From contig OZ244910.1 in assembly GCA_965221735.1 (NCBI GenBank), forward strand, positions 1,240,001 to 1,304,000: a DNA stretch of 64,000 bases. The letters run 5' to 3'. The DNA comes from UBA2991 sp965221735. Its GTDB lineage: Bacteria > Chloroflexota > Dehalococcoidia > Tepidiformales > Tepidiformaceae. Position numbers and translations under genes: made by a program. Position 1 is the stretch's first letter. Each line of letters begins with the position of its first letter. The notes under the pieces were generated by a model, which searched no databases, was not told the origin of the DNA, and was given only the letters and a program-made list of their open reading frames with translations. Below, one piece after another: positions 56,299 through 64,000 of the stretch.

Positions 56299-56895
56299 AT
56301 GATGGATATCAACGCACTCCGGCTCCTGTACGACAACATTCACGACTTCAAGACGACGGCGATGCTCGTCGAGGCGGACATCGAGCGCATGGGCGTGGGG
56401 CACGACAGCGACGAGCCCGTACCCGGCGCAAAGGGTAGGCGGCATCGCGAGATGTGGGTATCCATGAAAACGGTGTCGCACTTCAACATGGGGACCGCCA
56501 TCGAGCTGGTTCTGAAGATGCTTCTGAACCTGAATGGCATCAGGTACGAGAAGAATCACTCGCTGCTTCAACTCCACAACCTGATTCCGGCGACGTACCA
56601 AGCGCAACTACAATCCGTCTATGAAGACGCGTGTCGTTCCACTATCAGCGGGTTCGAGTTGGTGGCCTTCATCAATTGGGACACAGACGATTGCGACGAC
56701 CTTCCCGTACTGGAGAACCGCGACGTTGATACGATCCCTGGTCTCTTCGAGTATCTGGACGAAGACCTCATGGTCTCAAGGAAGCGCTATTCATGGGAGA
56801 TGATCGGCACCGGGCAGTGGCGGCATTACATCGATGATCTTTCCGTGCTCGCGACGATGATCGACCGGGTGATGTCTGATATCCACAGGCCGTAG
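56299..56895 (+). CDS. HEPN-like helical protein (198 aa)
   Basis: ATG start (two in a row: MMDINALRLLYDNIHDFKTT). The central part SHFNMGTAIELVLKMLLNLN followed by KNHSLLQLHNLIP has the look of HEPN-type proteins, in which a Glu/Lys-rich helix precedes a 'GH.L..L' segment. The RxxxxH motif of active HEPN RNases is not clear. The codon use looks less GC-biased than the neighbours, suggesting transfer. No partner gene (such as a MNT nucleotidyltransferase) is adjacent. Confidence 0.5.
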   Translation: MMDINALRLLYDNIHDFKTTAMLVEADIERMGVGHDSDEPVPGAKGRRHREMWVSMKTVSHFNMGTAIELVLKMLLNLNGIRYEKNHSLLQLHNLIPATYQAQLQSVYEDACRSTISGFELVAFINWDTDDCDDLPVLENRDVDTIPGLFEYLDEDLMVSRKRYSWEMIGTGQWRHYIDDLSVLATMIDRVMSDIHRP

Positions 56896-57063
56896 CATCC
56901 GACCGATGTGTGCAACTGTCTCGAGCGTCGCCGGAGGCACTCTCGGTACATGTCTATCGCCGCCGGTGCCCTTGAACACCATCGGCGTGTCATGGCAGTG
57001 AGGGGCATCCTCCCTGCGCTCGCTGTGGTCCGTGTAGACTGTCAATGCGCGGGAGCGAGAGCG

Positions 57064-57666
57064 ATGACGACCACGACGACGACCGAGGCGAAGCTGCTGA
57101 CCGCTGACGACCTCCTGCGGTTGTACGGCGAGGGCGTGCGCGGCGAACTGATCCGGGGGGTGCTCTGCGAGACCATGCCAGCGGGACAACGACACGGCAA
57201 GATTGTGGCGAAGCTGGTGGCTGCGCTGGTCAACTTCGTTGACGTTGAGGGATTGGGAACCGTCGTCGCTTCGGACTCGGGCGTCTGGCTGGAGCGCGAC
57301 CCGGACACGGTGCGAGAACCAGACATCGCCTTCACGTCCGTGGGCCGGCTCCCGCTGGGTGAGGACATACCTGGCTACGCGGCGGTGATCCCCGACCTTG
57401 TCGTCGAGGTCGTCTCCCCTAGCGACAGTCGGCGAGAGGTCAACGACAAAGCGCACATGTGGCTCAGCCACGGCGTGCGCCTCGTCTGGGCCGTGCACCC
57501 GGAGACGCGCACGGTCGACGTTCACAGCTCCGATGCATCAGTCTCGACGCTCGCCGAGCAGGACACCCTCGACGGTCTGGACGTACTGCCGGGCTTCGCC
57601 TGCGAAGTGAGCGCCGTCTTCGGGCCGCGCCCGGCCGAGGAGCGCGCCGGACAAGGCGACGCGTGA
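57064..57666 (+). CDS. Uma2-family endonuclease-fold protein (copy 3)
   Basis: Third close copy (TEAKLLTADDLLRLYGEGVR, GVWLERDPDTVREPDIAFTS, PDLVVEVVSPSDSRREVNDK). It lies about 11 kb away from the tandem pair and on the other strand. The start ATG is the one giving MTTTTTTEAKL. Its stop overlaps the next start (GTGA), so it is co-transcribed with the RDD gene. Confidence 0.9.
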   Translation: MTTTTTTEAKLLTADDLLRLYGEGVRGELIRGVLCETMPAGQRHGKIVAKLVAALVNFVDVEGLGTVVASDSGVWLERDPDTVREPDIAFTSVGRLPLGEDIPGYAAVIPDLVVEVVSPSDSRREVNDKAHMWLSHGVRLVWAVHPETRTVDVHSSDASVSTLAEQDTLDGLDVLPGFACEVSAVFGPRPAEERAGQGDA

Positions 57667-58076
57667 CCGCGAGCGAGGCCGATCCGACGCTGGCGAGCCA
57701 GGGCCGGCGCCTCGCCGGGGCCGTGCTTGATATCGCGCTGTTCGTACTCACGCTGGGCATCGGCTGGGTCGTCTGGTACCTGGTCGCAGCCCGGAACGGC
57801 CAGAGCCCGGCGAAGCGCCTGCTGGGCACGCGCGTCGTCCGCGAGGACGGCTCTGTGGCCACCCTGGGGTGGATGCTCATCCGCGACCTCGCCGTGCGCG
57901 TCATCGCCTTCGGAGCGGTGGACAGGCTGCTGGTGGCGGCGCTTGGCGAGGGGACGGGAGGGGCGCTGACGTCGCTCCTGTTCATCGTGGCGGCGCTGTG
58001 GTGCGTGTGGGACGCCAGGCACCAGTGCCTCTGGGACAAGGTCGTGCGCACGCGCGTCGTCTACGGTCGCGCCTGA
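57663..58076 (+). CDS. RDD-family membrane protein (137 aa)
   Basis: GTG start overlapping the Uma2 stop. The RDD pattern is present: RRLAGAVLDIALFVLTLGIG (here AVLD replaces RRxxDD), then NGQSPAKRLLGTRVVREDGS, the second helix ALGEGTGGALTSLLFIVAAL, and WDARHQCLWDKVVRTRVVYG at the end. RDD proteins are small transporters or membrane chaperones of uncertain substrate. Confidence 0.85.
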   Translation: MTASEADPTLASQGRRLAGAVLDIALFVLTLGIGWVVWYLVAARNGQSPAKRLLGTRVVREDGSVATLGWMLIRDLAVRVIAFGAVDRLLVAALGEGTGGALTSLLFIVAALWCVWDARHQCLWDKVVRTRVVYGRA

Positions 58077-58130
58077 GCGGCATCTCCCCCTTGCGCTTCT
58101 GGCGTACACTTGTTCGTATAGCGAACGGAG

Positions 58131-58152
58131 CCTCACCGTCCGGCAGGTGAGG
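58131..58152 (+). promoter_or_regulatory. Hairpin upstream of the recombinase start relic
   Basis: Perfect 7-bp stem CCTCACC/GGTGAGG around GTCCGGCA, 51 bases before an ATG that opens a serine recombinase. Shares the CCGGCAGGTG core with the hairpin at 34048. Just before it lies a GTTCG/CGAAC inverted repeat (58111-58125). Confidence 0.45.
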
Positions 58153-58202
58153 ATACGATGCGGCGAGCGCCAGCGCGCCGCCCGAGCCGAAGGAGCCCGA
58201 CC

Positions 58203-58258
58203 ATGACCGACCGCACCGACCCCACGCCCGTCGCGCTCTACGCGCACAGCGGCAGGAC
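58203..58258 (+). pseudogene. Serine recombinase start (first about 18 codons only)
   Basis: ATG gives MTDRTDPTPVALYAHSGR, matching the opening strand of large serine recombinases (PVALYARVSSDRQ), but after VALYA the match stops and the nuclease gene begins. It suggests a junction between a recombinase and another gene. Confidence 0.5.
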
Positions 58259-58819
58259 ATGCTTCACCGGCTCGCCAAGGCCGACACGGCGGACGGCCTC
58301 ACCTCTCTTCAGAACGCCGCGAATCTTCACGTCCCATACGCGATGCTCCTCTATGAGAGGTACCTCGGCAGACCCTACGCAAGTCACCGCGACGCGGTGT
58401 CGGAACTCGTCGGGGATGAAATGGAAAACGCCATCGAGGCGCAACTGGCTGGTCGCAACGTTACCTACCGCAAGACGGCACGTGCGGAGCGGGTGGAGGG
58501 ATTCGAGCAGGCGCCGGACTTCTTCGTACCAACCGAGTTCGCGCCGACCGTGATCATCGAAGCGAAGCTAACCAACGACGACGGCACGGCTCGGGACAAG
58601 GTGGCCAGGCTGCTGCGGCTTGCCGAAATGCGCGACGAGCGCGAGCGAACCGGCTCCCCATCGTTCGAGGTCGTGGCCTGCGTCGACGGACGGGGCTTCG
58701 GTGTGCGCCGCCAGGACATGAGAGACTTGATTGTGGCCACGCGTGGCAAGGTCTTCACTTTCACCACTCTGGATCGGCTCGTGGACGCCACACGCCTCCA
58801 CGAGTTCGCTTCCCTCTGA
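58259..58819 (+). CDS. Probable PD-(D/E)XK nuclease (restriction-endonuclease-like, 186 aa)
   Basis: The core APDFFVPTEFAPTVIIEAKL contains the Asp and the ExK of a PD-(D/E)XK active site near residues 86-101. Before it lie helices (NLHVPYAMLLYERYLGRPYA) and after it the strand FEVVACVDGRGFGVRRQD with a final helical part. The start may be damaged, because it follows directly on the recombinase stump and the N-terminus may be incomplete. No methyltransferase is adjacent. Could be a stand-alone nuclease. Confidence 0.6.
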   Translation: MLHRLAKADTADGLTSLQNAANLHVPYAMLLYERYLGRPYASHRDAVSELVGDEMENAIEAQLAGRNVTYRKTARAERVEGFEQAPDFFVPTEFAPTVIIEAKLTNDDGTARDKVARLLRLAEMRDERERTGSPSFEVVACVDGRGFGVRRQDMRDLIVATRGKVFTFTTLDRLVDATRLHEFASL

Positions 58820-58852
58820 GAGGAAATCCACAGCAGGTATGGGGGCACGGGA

Positions 58853-59056
58853 ATGGCTGAGCGCGACACCTACAAGTACCACTTGAAGGTGGGGAACAAG
58901 ATCGTCCATCGTGGCATCACGAACGACCTCGAGCGGCGCCAGGTGGAGCATCAAGCGCAGTTTCCGGGGGCAAAGATCGAACAGATAGGTCGCCGCACGA
59001 CTCGTGACGCAGCGTTCAAGTGGGAGCGTGATGGCGGTAAGCGTCCCAGACGATAG
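58853..59056 (+). CDS. Small GIY-YIG-like protein (67 aa)
   Basis: The pattern YKYHLKVGNKIVHRGITNDL and RRQVEHQAQFPGAK resembles the GIY-YIG nuclease core, with a Tyr strand, a GIT strand and the ERRxxEH helix. It ends with a conserved-looking basic tail (TTRDAAFKWERDGGKRPRR). It starts 33 bases after the nuclease gene. The catalytic Glu of full-length GIY-YIG nucleases is not clear, so it may be a binding module. Compact conserved family of unknown role. Confidence 0.55.
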   Translation: MAERDTYKYHLKVGNKIVHRGITNDLERRQVEHQAQFPGAKIEQIGRRTTRDAAFKWERDGGKRPRR

Positions 59057-59613
59057 CGACTCTCTGACTGACGCTGGGCAGTCAGAGCAATTTACCCACT
59101 GCAATAGGTGCCCACCCAAGGGGTGGGGTACCTACCTACCAAGCCTCACCTTTTCCCCCTGGATCCCGTGGCAACGAGACACCCCACAGGGCACATACGG
59201 CGCGAAGAAGCAAAATCGGAATGGCGGCATAAACAGCGGTAGCCCCTCTGAGCATCGATTGCCCGATCGCCCGCTTCTTGGAGGGAGTCGGCATCCAGGT
59301 GACCCCTCTCGAACGCCTGCTACGGCAGATTCCCTTAGATAGCATAACTCCTCTGCAGTAGCAGCAGATCAGAGTATCTTCGAGGTGTCGGCGCCGCTAG
59401 GGGAGGATGTCAGGAGCCACCTGACGGGCGCGCTGAATTTCTTTGTCACCATCCTTGACCACACTGACTCCGCGAAACGCATCTCTCACATTGCGGTCGC
59501 TGCGGCGCTGACTGAAGTTGGTTCGAAGACCTAGCGCACCAAGCAGGAGCACGACCGTAGCCGGAATTGGAGTGAGCGACAGCTTTCGCCGGCAGCGTTG
59601 GCGAGGCCCTCGA
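59057..59613. other. Mostly noncoding stretch with one possible small gene
   Basis: Apart from the small membrane ORF listed separately, no frame looks coding. A minus-strand frame near 59450-59560 has a hydrophobic stretch (LTPIPATVVLLLGALGL) like a cell-envelope sorting tail, but no start or upstream domain. Confidence 0.4.
59136..59294 (-). CDS. Possible small membrane protein (52 aa)
   Basis: ATG gives MPTPSKKRAIGQSMLRGATA and a hydrophobic helix VYAAIPILLLRAVCALWGVS with a basic head. It has the balance of a small membrane peptide, but there is no strong ribosome site and no relative that I recognise. Confidence 0.3.
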   Translation of the reverse strand: MPTPSKKRAIGQSMLRGATAVYAAIPILLLRAVCALWGVSLPRDPGGKGEAW

Positions 59614-59883
59614 TCAACCGGCTCGCCTCGCGGAACCGTCCCCGGAACGGTAAACGTCACGATGGCCGACCCGCACCCTCCACACATTGGTGGCGCCCGG
59701 GCGCTCCACTCGCAGGAGTTCCGCTGCCTTGAGCACGGTGTCGGCGGCAGCCCAGCTACCGCTGTCCACATCGATGGCCACAATCTGTCCGTGACGGGAC
59801 AGCTCGACCTGGGGCCGGATGGCCCGCTCGTAGAGCTCGTCGCCGAGACGGGCTGTCTCTTCAGCGGGGCGGCGCCTGGGCAT
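59614..59883 (-). CDS. Small conserved protein, intact relative of the 7.1-kb chimera (89 aa)
   Basis: ATG behind AGGAG. It reads RPAEETARLGDELYERAIRP, QVELSRHGQIVAIDVDSGSW, AAADTVLKAAELLRVERPGA and NVWRVRVGHRDVYR. Small proteins of this shape are common in Cyanobacteria and Chloroflexota without known function and may belong to antitoxin-like families. The last residues (SGDGSARRAG) may result from a shift, since relatives continue differently after VYR. The same start region, about 190 bp at DNA level, is found near 7.0 kb. Confidence 0.6.
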   Translation of the reverse strand: MPRRRPAEETARLGDELYERAIRPQVELSRHGQIVAIDVDSGSWAAADTVLKAAELLRVERPGATNVWRVRVGHRDVYRSGDGSARRAG

Positions 59884-60120
59884 CTCGCTCTTCTCCTCGC
59901 TCGGACTCCGGGTGGAGAAGATAGCGTCCTCCGCAGTGCTGTCCAGTTCATCGCGCCGGCGGCCGCAGGGTGAGTCTGTGATGACGCCGCCCCCGTCTCG
60001 GCGCAGCACGAGGATCGAGCGCGACGAAGGCCGGGAACCTCCGTTAACGAAGGAAGGCGGCCACACATGGGCGGGGGCAGGGGACATCGCCGCAACCGGC
60101 GATGTCCCCCGAGAACCCGT

Positions 60121-62388
60121 CTAGCGAGCCGCTCCCGCAAGCAGGGCTTCCCGCTCCCGCTCTAGCGCCCACTCGAAGAGCGAGAGCGTCGGAGCTTCGT
60201 GGCGTCGCCGCGGCTTCAGCGGCTCCTCCGGCGACTCCCCGGCCATGAACTCCGCCCACGAGAACAGCGAGCGCTGTAGCGCGCCATCCTCATCGAGCAG
60301 GTCGTCCGCACCGGCCCCGACGGCGACGGGCTCAACTACCACGGCCACCGGCTCCGGCGCGTGCCACTCCGCGTCGACCAGCAGCGCCTCGGCTTCCGCC
60401 GCGACCTGCTGGGCCTGCGCGAAGACCGACTCAACCGAGCCGGCGTCCTCCTCGCCCGCGACGATCTTCCTCGCCAGGGCGAGCATGAGGTCGTCGTCCT
60501 CGTCCCCGTAGGCGGCGAGGCCGTCCTCCGGCAGCTCCCCCTCGACCGCGAGCGACGATTGGAGCTTCCGGGCCACGAGGGTGAGGGCGTCCGCCTGGAG
60601 GGTGTTCCGGTAGGCCATGAAGACGACCTGGACGGGCTCGGTCTGGCCGATGCGCCAGGAGCGGCGGGAGGCCTGCCGCATGGTGTAGACGCTGTAGTGC
60701 GTCTCGTACCAGCAGACTGTCGGGAACTCCACCAGGTCCAACCCCGTCTGCACGAGCTGCGGGTGGCAGACGAGCACCTCCACGCCCTCCTCGACCCGCT
60801 GCGCCACCCAGGCCTCGCGGCGCTCGGGCGGGACGGCGTCCGCTTTCATCACCGCGGCCTTGAAGCCGTGGCGCTCAAGGATGGACTCCATGCGCTCGGT
60901 GATGTCGCGCGTTCCCGTATGGGTGGCGTAGACGAGCACGCGCCGTCCCTGAAGCCGCTCGGCGGCGACGAGGTCAACGAGCGCGCGCTCCTTCGGGTAG
61001 AGCCGCTCCCCAGAGAGGGGCGGCACCTGCACGAGCAGTTCCTCGCTCTCTGGGTCGAAGACCGTCTCGCCCCGCGTGCAGCCGTCCGGGTAGGCCAGCA
61101 GCGTCTGCAGGTAGGTGGCGAGGAGGCGCTTCGAGCCCTTCGCCAGCAGCTCCGAGAGGGCCGCCCGCAGCGTCCCGAAGAGCTCGTCGTAGGCGCTCCG
61201 CTGGGAGAAGCCCGTACCGTCCTCCTCGGTCTCCATGTCCGAGAGGAGCACGCGCTCCTCGTAGGGCGGGAGCCCCGCGGCCACGTCCGAGAGCCGCAGG
61301 AAGATGGAGTTGCCGATGATGTGGAAGAGCGCCGCCGGTGCGAGCCCCGGACGCTCCCGGATGACCTTGCGGAACTTCTTGCGGCGGCTCGTGCGGCCGT
61401 CCTCGATGGACGCGCCGTCGTCGCGCCCGATGGTGTGCTCGACGAAGCCGTAGCGCTCGATCCAGCGGGTCTCCTCCCCGCGCCGGAACTCCCCCCGGAT
61501 CTCCGGGCTGAACCGATACAGCAGGTGGAAGAGCGTGGAGGAGTACCCACCCATGAGCGTGCCACTCAGGGAGAGCGACTTGCCGCAGGCGTCGGCGAGG
61601 ATGCCGGCGGCGATGCCCTGGGCGGAGCCCCTTCCCTTGTACTCGTGACACTCGTCACCGATCAGCAGGTCGAAGAAGCCCCGCAGGTGGTGCTTCACGT
61701 AGTCCGCCAACGGGTAGCGCTTGGGACCCGAGGGATCCGCCTGCCAGAGGGCGGTGCCGCACTCGTCGCAGGTGCGCTTGCGGCGGGCGAGATCCCCCTG
61801 CGTGAGCGGCACCCCGTCCTTGTCGACGATCTGCGCGTGGCAGTCCGGGCAGCAGGGGACGCGGAAGGGCTCCTGGGTCTCCTCGTCCCGGACCAGCCTG
61901 CCGTCGACGGTCGCCCAGCGCTCGACGACGGCGGGCAGCCAGCGGTAGGAGAGCTTGGCGCGCTCGCGCGACATGATCGCGAAGAGCGGCCCCGGTCCGT
62001 GCGAGAGGCGCAGGCGCTCGAGGTCGGTGATGGAGGCGACGATGACGGCGCGGGCGTCTGGCACCGTCTCCTCCACTTCCCGCTTCCACTTGCGGGTGAG
62101 GTGGGGCGGGCACAAAACCAGCACCCGCTTGAAGCCGGCGAGGTGGGCGGCGGAAGCCGCAATGAACGTTTTTCCGGTCCCCATCTCGCCCACGACGGTG
62201 GTGCCGCGGTGGGTTTCGAGGGAGAGGGCGGCGCCGCGGATGGCGTCCGCCTGCGCCCCCAGGGGAGTCCTGAGGAGCGCCGGCAGCGCGCGTCCGGTCT
62301 CGGAAGGCCGGTAGCGGGGCGGGTAGGACTCGACGACGCGCTGGGCGATGGCGTCCCGGTAGGTGTCGATGAACTCGCTGAGGTCCAT
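60121..62388 (-). CDS. SNF2-type helicase with internal zinc ribbon (755 aa)
   Basis: Superfamily 2 ATPase: Walker A VVGEMGTGKTFIAASA near 85, then VLVLCPPHLTRKWKREVE, a zinc-ribbon insert near 205-245 (CCPDCHAQIVDKDGV ... RTCDECGTALWQ), the DECH box LLIGDECHEYKGRG near 263, and the C-terminal lobe with VLVYATHTGTRDITE, LVQTGLDLVEFPTVCWYET and RQASRRSWRIGQTEPVQV. An acidic tail follows (LLDEDGALQRSLFSWAEFMA). The start ATG gives MDLSEFIDTYRD. Helicases of this type are paired with a DUF6094-type methyltransferase on plasmids and integrative elements, as here. Two scraps of a second copy lie near 53.6 and 54.2 kb. Confidence 0.92.
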   Translation of the reverse strand: MDLSEFIDTYRDAIAQRVVESYPPRYRPSETGRALPALLRTPLGAQADAIRGAALSLETHRGTTVVGEMGTGKTFIAASAAHLAGFKRVLVLCPPHLTRKWKREVEETVPDARAVIVASITDLERLRLSHGPGPLFAIMSRERAKLSYRWLPAVVERWATVDGRLVRDEETQEPFRVPCCPDCHAQIVDKDGVPLTQGDLARRKRTCDECGTALWQADPSGPKRYPLADYVKHHLRGFFDLLIGDECHEYKGRGSAQGIAAGILADACGKSLSLSGTLMGGYSSTLFHLLYRFSPEIRGEFRRGEETRWIERYGFVEHTIGRDDGASIEDGRTSRRKKFRKVIRERPGLAPAALFHIIGNSIFLRLSDVAAGLPPYEERVLLSDMETEEDGTGFSQRSAYDELFGTLRAALSELLAKGSKRLLATYLQTLLAYPDGCTRGETVFDPESEELLVQVPPLSGERLYPKERALVDLVAAERLQGRRVLVYATHTGTRDITERMESILERHGFKAAVMKADAVPPERREAWVAQRVEEGVEVLVCHPQLVQTGLDLVEFPTVCWYETHYSVYTMRQASRRSWRIGQTEPVQVVFMAYRNTLQADALTLVARKLQSSLAVEGELPEDGLAAYGDEDDDLMLALARKIVAGEEDAGSVESVFAQAQQVAAEAEALLVDAEWHAPEPVAVVVEPVAVGAGADDLLDEDGALQRSLFSWAEFMAGESPEEPLKPRRRHEAPTLSLFEWALEREREALLAGAAR

Positions 62389-62549
62389 GGTGTGTCTCCT
62401 TCTCCGTGGGGGGACGACACCAGGCCTGGGCGCACTGCGCCCCACCCCGCACGAGGGAGAAGGGGACGCTGCTGCTGCACAGGCTTCCGGAGCGTCCCCG
62501 GTCGTGTAACGTTTCGAGGCGGCCGCCCGTGCGGCCGTTCATATACAGC

Positions 62550-62586
62550 GAGGCCCCGCTAGCCAAGGGGTGGCAGGCGGGGCCTC
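62550..62586. terminator. Strong hairpin between methyltransferase and helicase genes
   Basis: Perfect 10-bp stem GAGGCCCCGC/GCGGGGCCTC with a 17-base loop. Two further short hairpins are next to it (GCCGCC/GGCGGC near 62620-62640; GGATC/GATCC near 62596). The minus-strand operon passes through here, so these may separate or stabilise two transcripts. Confidence 0.5.
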
Positions 62587-62644
62587 GTGCTATGCGGATC
62601 GGCGTCGATCCGTCGGGAGCCGCCACCTTGAGGCGGCGTGAAAA

Positions 62645-63682
62645 TCAGGCGGCGATGTCGGTGACCTGGCCGGAGTCCAGGTCGAGGGCGACGACGGTGG
62701 TGGAGAGCCGTTCGCGGAAGGTCTCCTTCGTGGGCGTGCGCTCCGCGAGGATCATTTCCTTCGAGGTGCGCCCCTTGACGAGGATGCGGCTGCCGTCGGC
62801 CTCCAGCTGGAGGTTGTCGAGGAAGCCCGCCGCCACGAGCATGGCCAGGTGGCCGCGCCGGAGCGGCATGAGCGGCCTGGTGCGCTGGTCCTTGGCAGGC
62901 CAGAGCAGGTCGGTGACGGCCGTGCTCGCCCAGAGGCCCGAGTCTCGCGCCTCGGAGGCGGCCGCGACCGGGTCGATGGAGCGCCTGGCGAAGAGCACGT
63001 CCCCCGCCGGCGTCGCTTTCGCGACGTAGAGCGGGTAGCGCCTCGGGGCGAGCGTTGCCACGTCCCCCGCGACCCACTGCTGGATGCGCTCCTCCGCATG
63101 GGCCTCGTGGAAGATGTCACCCTTCCGTGTCCCGAGGACGACGACCTGGTCGTACGCCTCGCGCTCGGGGTCGGGGAAGGCCCAGCCCTCCAGCCTTGCG
63201 TAGTGCGAGGCCAGGTAGCGGGCCGAGACCGCGAGGCGGTGACGTGGCACGACGAGGACGAGCAGGCCGTCCTCCGCCAGGTAGCGGGTGCAGTGGGTGA
63301 GGAAGGCGTGCTCGACGCGCTTGTCCTCCCCAGAGTCGAAGTCGTAGGGAGGGTTGAGGTAAAGGAGCCCGAAGGCGCCGTTGGCGATCGAGGTCTGGAA
63401 GAGGTCCGTCCCGAGCACGTGGTCGAGACGGGACTTCGCCTCCTCCGCGCGCTCGCTGTGCAGCTCCACCCCGAACGTCTCCACGTCCGCGGCGTGCGGC
63501 TTCCTGAGGGCGTTTGCGAGCCGCTCCAGGGCCACACCCTCGCCGCAGCAGGGGTCGAGGACGCGGAGCGTCTCGTCGTCGCGGGCGTAGCCGGCGGGCG
63601 GCTGGATGAGCTCCGCGATCAGGTCGGTGACTCTGGGCGGCGTCGGGTAGAACCCGCCTTTCGCCTGGGCCTGGAGTCTCAT
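62645..63682 (-). CDS. DUF6094-type DNA methyltransferase (345 aa)
   Basis: Class I SAM-dependent methyltransferase with the start KGGFYPTPPRVTDLIAELIQ, the SAM motif LRVLDPCCGEGVALERLA near 40 and the N6-adenine motif LLYLNPPYDFDSGED near 107. The rest is a recognition-like part (DQVVVLGTRKGDIFHEAHAE). It lies directly ahead of the helicase gene; the pairing is known from mobile elements. It may protect or mark the element's DNA. ATG start overlaps the previous stop (ATGA). Confidence 0.9.
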   Translation of the reverse strand: MRLQAQAKGGFYPTPPRVTDLIAELIQPPAGYARDDETLRVLDPCCGEGVALERLANALRKPHAADVETFGVELHSERAEEAKSRLDHVLGTDLFQTSIANGAFGLLYLNPPYDFDSGEDKRVEHAFLTHCTRYLAEDGLLVLVVPRHRLAVSARYLASHYARLEGWAFPDPEREAYDQVVVLGTRKGDIFHEAHAEERIQQWVAGDVATLAPRRYPLYVAKATPAGDVLFARRSIDPVAAASEARDSGLWASTAVTDLLWPAKDQRTRPLMPLRRGHLAMLVAAGFLDNLQLEADGSRILVKGRTSKEMILAERTPTKETFRERLSTTVVALDLDSGQVTDIAA

Positions 63683-64000
63683 TGCGTGTCTCCTTTCCGG
63701 TAGGTGGTCGGTGTGGATGGGTCGGCGGGCTCGTCCCGGGGAAGGGTGAGCAGCCCCGACGCCACGGCCACCGAGAGGTCTTCTCTCAGTGACTTCGCGT
63801 CAGGGTCGCAGCGGTAGGCGACGACCCCCTCCGACTGGAGGGGCACCGTTTCCCCCTTGGCCAGCGCCCGCCGCCAGAGCCAGTCGGCCCAGGAGCGGTG
63901 CAGGGGCAGGGGGCTGCGCTTGTCGAGGAAGCGGTGATGGAGAGCGGGAGCCTCCTCCTCGCCCGGTGCGAGCAGCAGGAAGGCGTCGCGCTCGAAGGCG
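63679..64000 (-). CDS. Protein of the helicase-methyltransferase module, C-terminal part (runs off window)
   Basis: The last 106 codons are visible: AFERDAFLLLAPGEEEAPAL, HRFLDKRSPLPLHRSWADWL, WRRALAKGETVPLQSEGVVA, YRCDPDAKSLREDLSVAVAS and the end PTTYRKGDTQ. The frame is open to the window edge. Its TGA overlaps the methyltransferase ATG, so both belong to one operon. I do not recognise the family. Confidence 0.7.
   Translation of the reverse strand, partial: AFERDAFLLLAPGEEEAPALHHRFLDKRSPLPLHRSWADWLWRRALAKGETVPLQSEGVVAYRCDPDAKSLREDLSVAVASGLLTLPRDEPADPSTPTTYRKGDTQ

Noticed and set aside
58105..58126. LexA/SOS-type box near GTTCG-TATAG-CGAAC
   Set aside because: The half-sites are in the reverse order of the usual GAAC...GTTC box and no SOS gene follows.
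59404..59560. PEP-CTERM-like sorting tail (LTPIPATVVLLLGALGL)
   Set aside because: No upstream secreted domain or start exists and about 37 residues follow the hydrophobic part, unlike true sorting tails.

Overview
The window is GC-rich, gene-dense bacterial DNA. Gene style points to a free-living or sponge-associated marine Chloroflexota bacterium (SAR202/Dehalococcoidia-like): secreted Calx-beta and leucine-rich-repeat proteins, Ser/Thr/Pro-linker lipoproteins, several Uma2 nucleases, RDD and HTH/serine-recombinase relics. This is inference from gene content, because no rRNA, tRNA or ribosomal protein gene is visible. Most of the window is accessory DNA, a patchwork of mobile-element pieces, defence genes and broken genes, with one ordinary block of membrane and envelope genes in the middle.

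Layout. 1-4.4 kb: a secreted-protein gene is split by an intact 3.1-kb IS1595-type element (24-bp inverted repeats, 8-bp target duplication) that carries its transposase, three small genes and a DNA methyltransferase-HNH fusion. 4.5-11.5 kb: relics (a replication-relaxation-like gene running into a serine-recombinase tail, a chimeric small gene, a truncated pyrD, a possible IS605-type RNA) mixed with intact small genes (NYN protein, lipoprotein, membrane-anchored proteins). 11.5-32 kb: a defence island. It holds a 1,259-residue TPR-GreAB-C-PIN protein, then a divergent type I restriction-modification operon (hsdM, hsdS, DUF433, DUF5615, brnT, hsdR). In that operon the N-terminus of HsdR is a BrnA-antitoxin-like segment. 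A short CRISPR array and a convergent type I-G (I-U) cas operon (csb1-csb2-cas3-cas8-like-cas4-cas1-cas2) follow; its cas3 carries a frameshift.

32-35 kb: an HTH protein behind interspersed repeats, and a serine-recombinase relic fused to a peptide-binding-protein relic. 35-44.7 kb: ordinary genes (LRR protein, membrane proteins, potassium-type channel, RND/MMPL exporter, amino-acid binding lipoprotein). 44.8-60 kb: two Uma2 genes, a broken branched-chain amino-acid binding protein, an IS481 fragment, a very large Calx-beta protein with a PEP-synthase-type segment at its damaged N-terminus, a retropepsin-like gene between two scraps of a helicase gene, a broken AAA ATPase operon, a HEPN-like protein, a third Uma2 gene, an RDD gene, and a PD-(D/E)XK plus GIY-YIG-like pair. 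60-64 kb: a mobile-element module of SNF2-type helicase, DUF6094-type DNA methyltransferase and one more gene running off the window.

How the parts work together. The restriction operon is the centre of interest. Two toxin-type modules sit between its specificity and restriction subunits, and the second (brnT) overlaps an hsdR that begins with the presumed toxin-neutralising half of BrnA. If functional, this would tie survival of the cell to continued expression of HsdR. The CRISPR system looks complete in gene content but probably cannot interfere unless the cas3 frameshift is an assembly error.
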